From Bacteroidales bacterium (GTDB lineage Bacteria; Bacteroidota; Bacteroidia; Bacteroidales; UBA932): DNA of 64,000 nt. The translations under genes were made by a program, and so were the position numbers. Under the pieces are notes generated by a model. That model made no database searches and was not told where the DNA came from. It saw nothing but the letters and a program-made list of their open reading frames with translations. This document shows positions 60,738 through 64,000 of this stretch, piece by piece. The stretch is from the NCBI GenBank assembly GCA_017428725.1, contig JAFRQH010000034.1:1-64000 (forward strand), in the 5' to 3' direction. Position 1 is the stretch's first letter, and the number at the start of each line of letters is the position of its first letter.

Positions 60738-61841
60738 TTACCGGATGGCCTTGATGTCTTCGTAGAAGAGGTAGTGCTTGTCCGCCTTCATCGCCTTGAG
60801 CAGTTCGTCGGGTTTGGGCTGGAAGCCGCCGGGGCGGGGGTGACGCGGCATGGCGTTGCGCCAGGTCAGGACATAGGAGCACTTGTAGTCCGACAGGATG
60901 CGCTGCAGGTCGAGGCTGAGCGGGCCGCACTCGCTGAGGGCGAATAGCTTGCCCTTCTCGTCGGCGGTCCTGGAGACGAAGTCCAGGGCCGTGCGGATGT
61001 TGCGGTTGAACTCCTCGCCCTGGCCATACCAGTCGATGGAGAGCATGTCGCAATACGCGTCACCGGGATAGCCGCGCAGGTATTCCTCCTTGGAGTAGAC
61101 CTTGTCCGTGTTGTACATAAACAGGATGTTGTGCAGACCCTTGGCGCGCAGGTAATCGACCGTGTAGCGGAACAGGGCGGCATACTCCTCGTCGTAGCAG
61201 CGCCCGCGGCCCCACCAGAAGAAACTTCCGGAGTGCTCGTGGTACGGGCGGAACAGGAACGGGATGAGCCTGCCGTCGTCGTCACGCCAGCTCAGGAAGA
61301 AGCGCGCGAGGCGGTCGAGCCAGGAGTTGAACATCGCGTTGTTCGTCCCGCCGGGCAGGACGCTGCGTACGGCGTTCAGGCCGTCGGCCGACAGCATATC
61401 GACCTCCCAGGCGGAACCTGCGCCGTTGGGCTCCTTGATGCCCGGCCACTGCGAGGTGATCGGGTTCACGAGGTGCCAGCTGACCGTCAGGATGCCGTCG
61501 CGGTCGTGGAACCACTTAGCCATCTTGCGGATCTGGTTGAAGGAGATCGAATCGAGGCTGCGGGCGCCGCCGAGCTCCAGCTCGCCCAGCTCACAGCCGG
61601 CGATGGCCGGATAGTCTCCGGTGTTGGACTTGGTGTCGGAATTGCCTTCGACCTCCCACCAGGTGTAGCCGGTGAGCAGGTCGTCTTGGTGGCCGTACAT
61701 GATCCCTTTGTCGCGGATCTTAGCGAGCCGTGCAAGCAGTTGCCGCGCTTCCGGAGTGGCCTCCGGGTCTGCGCACTTGTAAGTCTGAGCCGACACCGTC
61801 AGTGCGGCCCCGAGGGCAAGAATGGTCAGTATCGTCTTCAT
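60738..61841 (-). CDS. Glycoside hydrolase family 26 (beta-mannanase-like)
   Basis: 367 residues with a signal peptide ending near VSAQ. The acid/base Glu (E202) is in FRPYHEHSGSFFWWG, and the nucleophile (E304) in LFALSECGP. Both are typical of GH26 mannanases. Other conserved parts are MYGHQDDLLTGYTWW, ILTVSWHLVNP and LSIDWYGQG. Expected to cut beta-1,4-mannan; some GH26 members act on beta-1,3-xylan or mixed glucan. Ends near the DUF1295 gene and starts 11 nt after the esterase. Confidence 0.92.
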   Translation of the reverse strand: MKTILTILALGAALTVSAQTYKCADPEATPEARQLLARLAKIRDKGIMYGHQDDLLTGYTWWEVEGNSDTKSNTGDYPAIAGCELGELELGGARSLDSISFNQIRKMAKWFHDRDGILTVSWHLVNPITSQWPGIKEPNGAGSAWEVDMLSADGLNAVRSVLPGGTNNAMFNSWLDRLARFFLSWRDDDGRLIPFLFRPYHEHSGSFFWWGRGRCYDEEYAALFRYTVDYLRAKGLHNILFMYNTDKVYSKEEYLRGYPGDAYCDMLSIDWYGQGEEFNRNIRTALDFVSRTADEKGKLFALSECGPLSLDLQRILSDYKCSYVLTWRNAMPRHPRPGGFQPKPDELLKAMKADKHYLFYEDIKAIR

Positions 61842-61852
61842 GGGATTCTTGT

Positions 61853-63286
61853 TTAACGTGCGTCCTTGACCCAGTGCATTACGGCCACGGCACCGTCGAT
61901 GTCCTCGATGATGTCGGCGGGCTTGGCGACGCCCTTGGCCGCCCAGATGTTCATCCCGGCGAGCGGCTCCACGACGGTGCCGCCCTCGTTGAAGCGGCCG
62001 TCAGGGCCGATCAGGCCGGTGGTGTCCAGCCCCCACTGGCGGGCGAGGAAGGAGTAAGCCGCCTGGCGCTTGTCGAAGTCGTAATTGTGCTGGCCCAGCG
62101 GGAAATGGACGCTCTCGAGCCGGTCCTTGGCGCCGTAGAAGCCGTAGATCCGCTGGACATAGGGGACCTCGATCTCGGGGTTCAGCGCAGTCCAGTCGCC
62201 GCCGTCGGAGACCAGCAGCATCGGGCGCGGGGCACACATCGCCGCGATCTCGGGGAGGGTGGTGCCGCCGCCGCTCAGGGGCAGCAGGGTGCCGCTCTCG
62301 CACTCGCAGCCGCCGGCGAAGTAGGAGGACATCATCACAACGGGCATGGAGAGGGTGATGCGGTCGTCGATGGCGGTGACGAACATGCTCTGGCTGCCGC
62401 CGCCCGAGCATCCGGTGATGCCCACGCGGCCGGGGTCGACTTCCTTGAACTTCAAGGCGTAGTCCAGCAGCCGCTCGGCGCAGAGGATGTTGTAGGGCTG
62501 GGCGAGCCCGGTGTGGTGGTAGGCGGGGTCGAACTGCGGGCTGGGACCATTGCAGAACATGCTGAAAGACACGGCGATGCACCCCATGCTGGCCTGCATG
62601 GCGCAGCGGCGCTGCACCACCTCGGAGCCGTGGCCGGCGTCGCTGTGGCCGTGGGGGTTGATCACCAGCGGGTGCGCGCCCCGGGCGGTCTTCGCGGGCC
62701 AGTAGATGGCCCCGAAGGCATAAAGCCCGGGGAGGATCTCGAGGGCGAGGTCCTGCACGGCGTACCGGCCGTGGTTGCGCTTCCTGGACAGGAAGACCTT
62801 TCCGTCGAACTGCGCCGGCACCTTGTCCAGACCCACGCTGTGGCGGATGTCGGCCTGCAGGACGGCCTTGCGCGCCTCCCAGGCCGCCTGGCCGTCGTAC
62901 TTGGCGGACAGGTAGTCCAGCAGGGCCCGCCCCTCGTCAGGGTTGCGGCGGGAGTGCCGGAAGCGTGAGACGCTGTAGTAGGGGCTGCCGTTGCCGTTGT
63001 TCCACTCGGCGTTGTAGCCGAAGGGCCAGAGCAGCGCCTCGAGGGTTTGCTCCAGGTCCCAGGGACGGATGCGGAAGTCGGCGAAGTCGACCATCAGGTC
63101 CTCGGGGACGCTGCGGGCGTTGATGCGGACGCCGAACTGCTCCGCTACGTCGGCGAGCACATCGCGCAGCGGCCGGGCATACGTGTTGACATACTTGGAG
63201 AGGTCGGGCTGCGCCGGCTGCTGGGCAGCCGCGGTCCCGGCCAGAAGCAATGCGGCGAACAGCGTCGCCAGAAGGAGCTTCTTCAT
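61853..63286 (-). CDS. Secreted alpha/beta hydrolase (carbohydrate-esterase-like) with N-terminal STN-like domain
   Basis: 477 residues from ATG 63286, with a signal peptide ending GTAAAQ. Residues about 28-95 (RPLRDVLADVAEQFGVRI, LEQTLEALLWPFGYN) resemble the STN domain of TonB receptors and secretins. The rest is an alpha/beta hydrolase with GITGCSGGGSQSM (Ser near 294), APRPMLLVSDGGDW and a late His in LGQHNYDF. Similar to acetyl-xylan or glucuronoyl esterase-type proteins. An esterase carrying STN is uncommon. Operon with GH26. Confidence 0.82.
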   Translation of the reverse strand: MKKLLLATLFAALLLAGTAAAQQPAQPDLSKYVNTYARPLRDVLADVAEQFGVRINARSVPEDLMVDFADFRIRPWDLEQTLEALLWPFGYNAEWNNGNGSPYYSVSRFRHSRRNPDEGRALLDYLSAKYDGQAAWEARKAVLQADIRHSVGLDKVPAQFDGKVFLSRKRNHGRYAVQDLALEILPGLYAFGAIYWPAKTARGAHPLVINPHGHSDAGHGSEVVQRRCAMQASMGCIAVSFSMFCNGPSPQFDPAYHHTGLAQPYNILCAERLLDYALKFKEVDPGRVGITGCSGGGSQSMFVTAIDDRITLSMPVVMMSSYFAGGCECESGTLLPLSGGGTTLPEIAAMCAPRPMLLVSDGGDWTALNPEIEVPYVQRIYGFYGAKDRLESVHFPLGQHNYDFDKRQAAYSFLARQWGLDTTGLIGPDGRFNEGGTVVEPLAGMNIWAAKGVAKPADIIEDIDGAVAVMHWVKDAR

Positions 63287-63360
63287 ATATCGGTCTCTAA
63301 AAGGTTCTCTGCAAGATACGAATTTTCTGCGAAACTGCCCGTCTTCGGAACCTGATTCCG

Positions 63361-63392
63361 GTTGCGAAAGAATCCGAAAAAAGATATCTTTG
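63361..63392 (+). promoter_or_regulatory. Promoter for the LamG-like gene
   Basis: GTTG (63361-63364), 20-nt spacer, TATCTTTG (63385-63392). The leader before ATG 63417 is about 20 nt. The opposite strand upstream of the esterase has TATCTTGC. Confidence 0.6.
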
Positions 63393-63416
63393 TTCTGTCC
63401 GAATATACCACATCTC

Positions 63417-64000
63417 ATGAAGCGATTGTTTTCCCTTTTCTGGTTCGCCGCTATGGCGGTGTTGTGCGCCGCGCAGACGCAACCTGTCCTGCAATATGAT
63501 TTTTCGCGCAGCGAGGGCGCCGTGGTCCGGGATGCCTCCGGCTCCGGCCTGGACGGCCGCCTCTGCGGCTCGGCCCGGCTGGAATGGCGCGGCCGAACGG
63601 CCCTGGTCAACCTGGGCTACGACGGCGGGTATGTCGATATGGGCCCGCAAATCGGCCGTATCCTCAAGGGTTCCAATTCCTTCACGGTGGCGGTGAAGTA
63701 TCTGGTGGAGGAAGATGCCTCCTTGCAGGGGAACGGATATTTCCTGTGGGCTTTTTCCACGCAGGAGCTCAATACCCGTACCGAGGGGCGTACCACGCCT
63801 ACAAACTCAATATCCAGCGCAGCGAGAACTCCGTCGGCGGCTGGACCCGCGAGACCCTGATGGACATCGGCAAGCCCTCTGCCAAGGGGGAGTGGCAGTA
63901 CGTCGTCTACACGCAGGACGGCACCTATGGCCGGCTTTACCTGAATGGCAAGTTGGTTGCGTTCAACAACGATATGTTCACGATGTCCCGCACCTTCCCG
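63417..64000 (+). pseudogene. LamG-type secreted protein, frameshifted and cut by window edge
   Basis: Starts with a signal peptide (MKRLFSLFWFAAMAVLCAAQ). Up to 63784 it reads a concanavalin-like/LamG fold (GLDGRLCGSARLEWRG, GGYVDMGPQIG, NGYFLWAFSTQELNT). At the G-run 63785-63788 the frame shifts. Adding one G restores GAYHAYKLNIQRSENSVGGW, then DGTYGRLYLNGKLVAF. In the unshifted frame a stop follows at 63858-63860. LamG modules like this often precede GH43 or other carbohydrate-active domains, which would lie past the window end. Sequencing error is as likely as true mutation. Confidence 0.7.

Overview
The window looks like a chromosomal segment of a GC-rich member of the Bacteroidota, probably order Bacteroidales. 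The evidence is internal. Several genes are preceded by the Bacteroidota promoter pattern TTTG-N19/20-TAnnTTTG rather than sigma-70 boxes. The protein families are typical of the group: a DUF4837 lipoprotein, a CCDC81-type HU protein, a DUF4922-SpoIID fusion, a DUF6515 protein, fimbrillin/FISUMP-like lipoproteins and several polysaccharide-degrading enzymes. Family and genus cannot be fixed from sequence alone. No rRNA, transposase, CRISPR array or replication origin was seen.

1-12.25 kb is largely housekeeping: tRNA-Pro, rpsT, tRNA-Glu, a minus-strand operon (M23 protein, dxr, rseP, DUF4837 lipoprotein), a plus-strand operon (ruvX, def, a tyrosine phosphatase, then a phosphohexomutase, an M23-LysM peptidase and a Spy-like protein), and a minus-strand group (second Spy-like protein, M48 protease, GH43), then tRNA-Leu. 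12.25-19.7 kb is one minus-strand operon, prfB-fumarase-AsmA-like-serB. 19.7-27.95 kb is a tightly packed minus-strand operon on envelope and peptidoglycan turnover: HU-like membrane protein, NUDIX, DUF4922-SpoIID, AmpG-like transporter, NamZ-like exo-muramidase, DUF6515 protein, MurI. A GH2 enzyme, tRNA-Asn and a lipoprotein follow.

31.4-48.5 kb is the most unusual part. It is a continuous minus-strand operon of about 17 kb, with gaps of a few bases or start/stop overlaps. Three giant paralogs of 1273-1300 residues each have a signal peptide, an exported N-terminal domain, one membrane helix followed by basic residues, and about 1000 residues predicted to be cytoplasmic. The cytoplasmic part holds a motif resembling the nucleotidyltransferase G-[ST]...DxD signature. 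They are interleaved with three zinc-ribbon membrane proteins that have proline/glutamine-rich linkers, one paralogous membrane protein without the ribbon, and two proteins sharing a repeated domain that I do not recognise. I propose a membrane-spanning sensing or effector complex. I recognise no described system in it, and its function is unknown.

48.6-57 kb is accessory. It holds two lipoproteins each preceded by a 41-residue micro-ORF, a PIN/RHH toxin-antitoxin pair with a candidate operator, tandem palindromic repeats, and an A+T-richer three-gene operon (MazG-like, GIY-YIG/DUF2075 helicase-like, nucleoside 2-deoxyribosyltransferase-like). A perfect 19-bp palindrome exactly occupies the promoter spacer of that operon, which is a plausible phage-defence module. 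57-64 kb has a voltage-gated potassium channel, a double GH43 protein, a DUF1295 protein, a GH26 enzyme, an STN-esterase fusion and a LamG-like gene. That last gene carries a one-base frameshift in a G-run and runs off the window.
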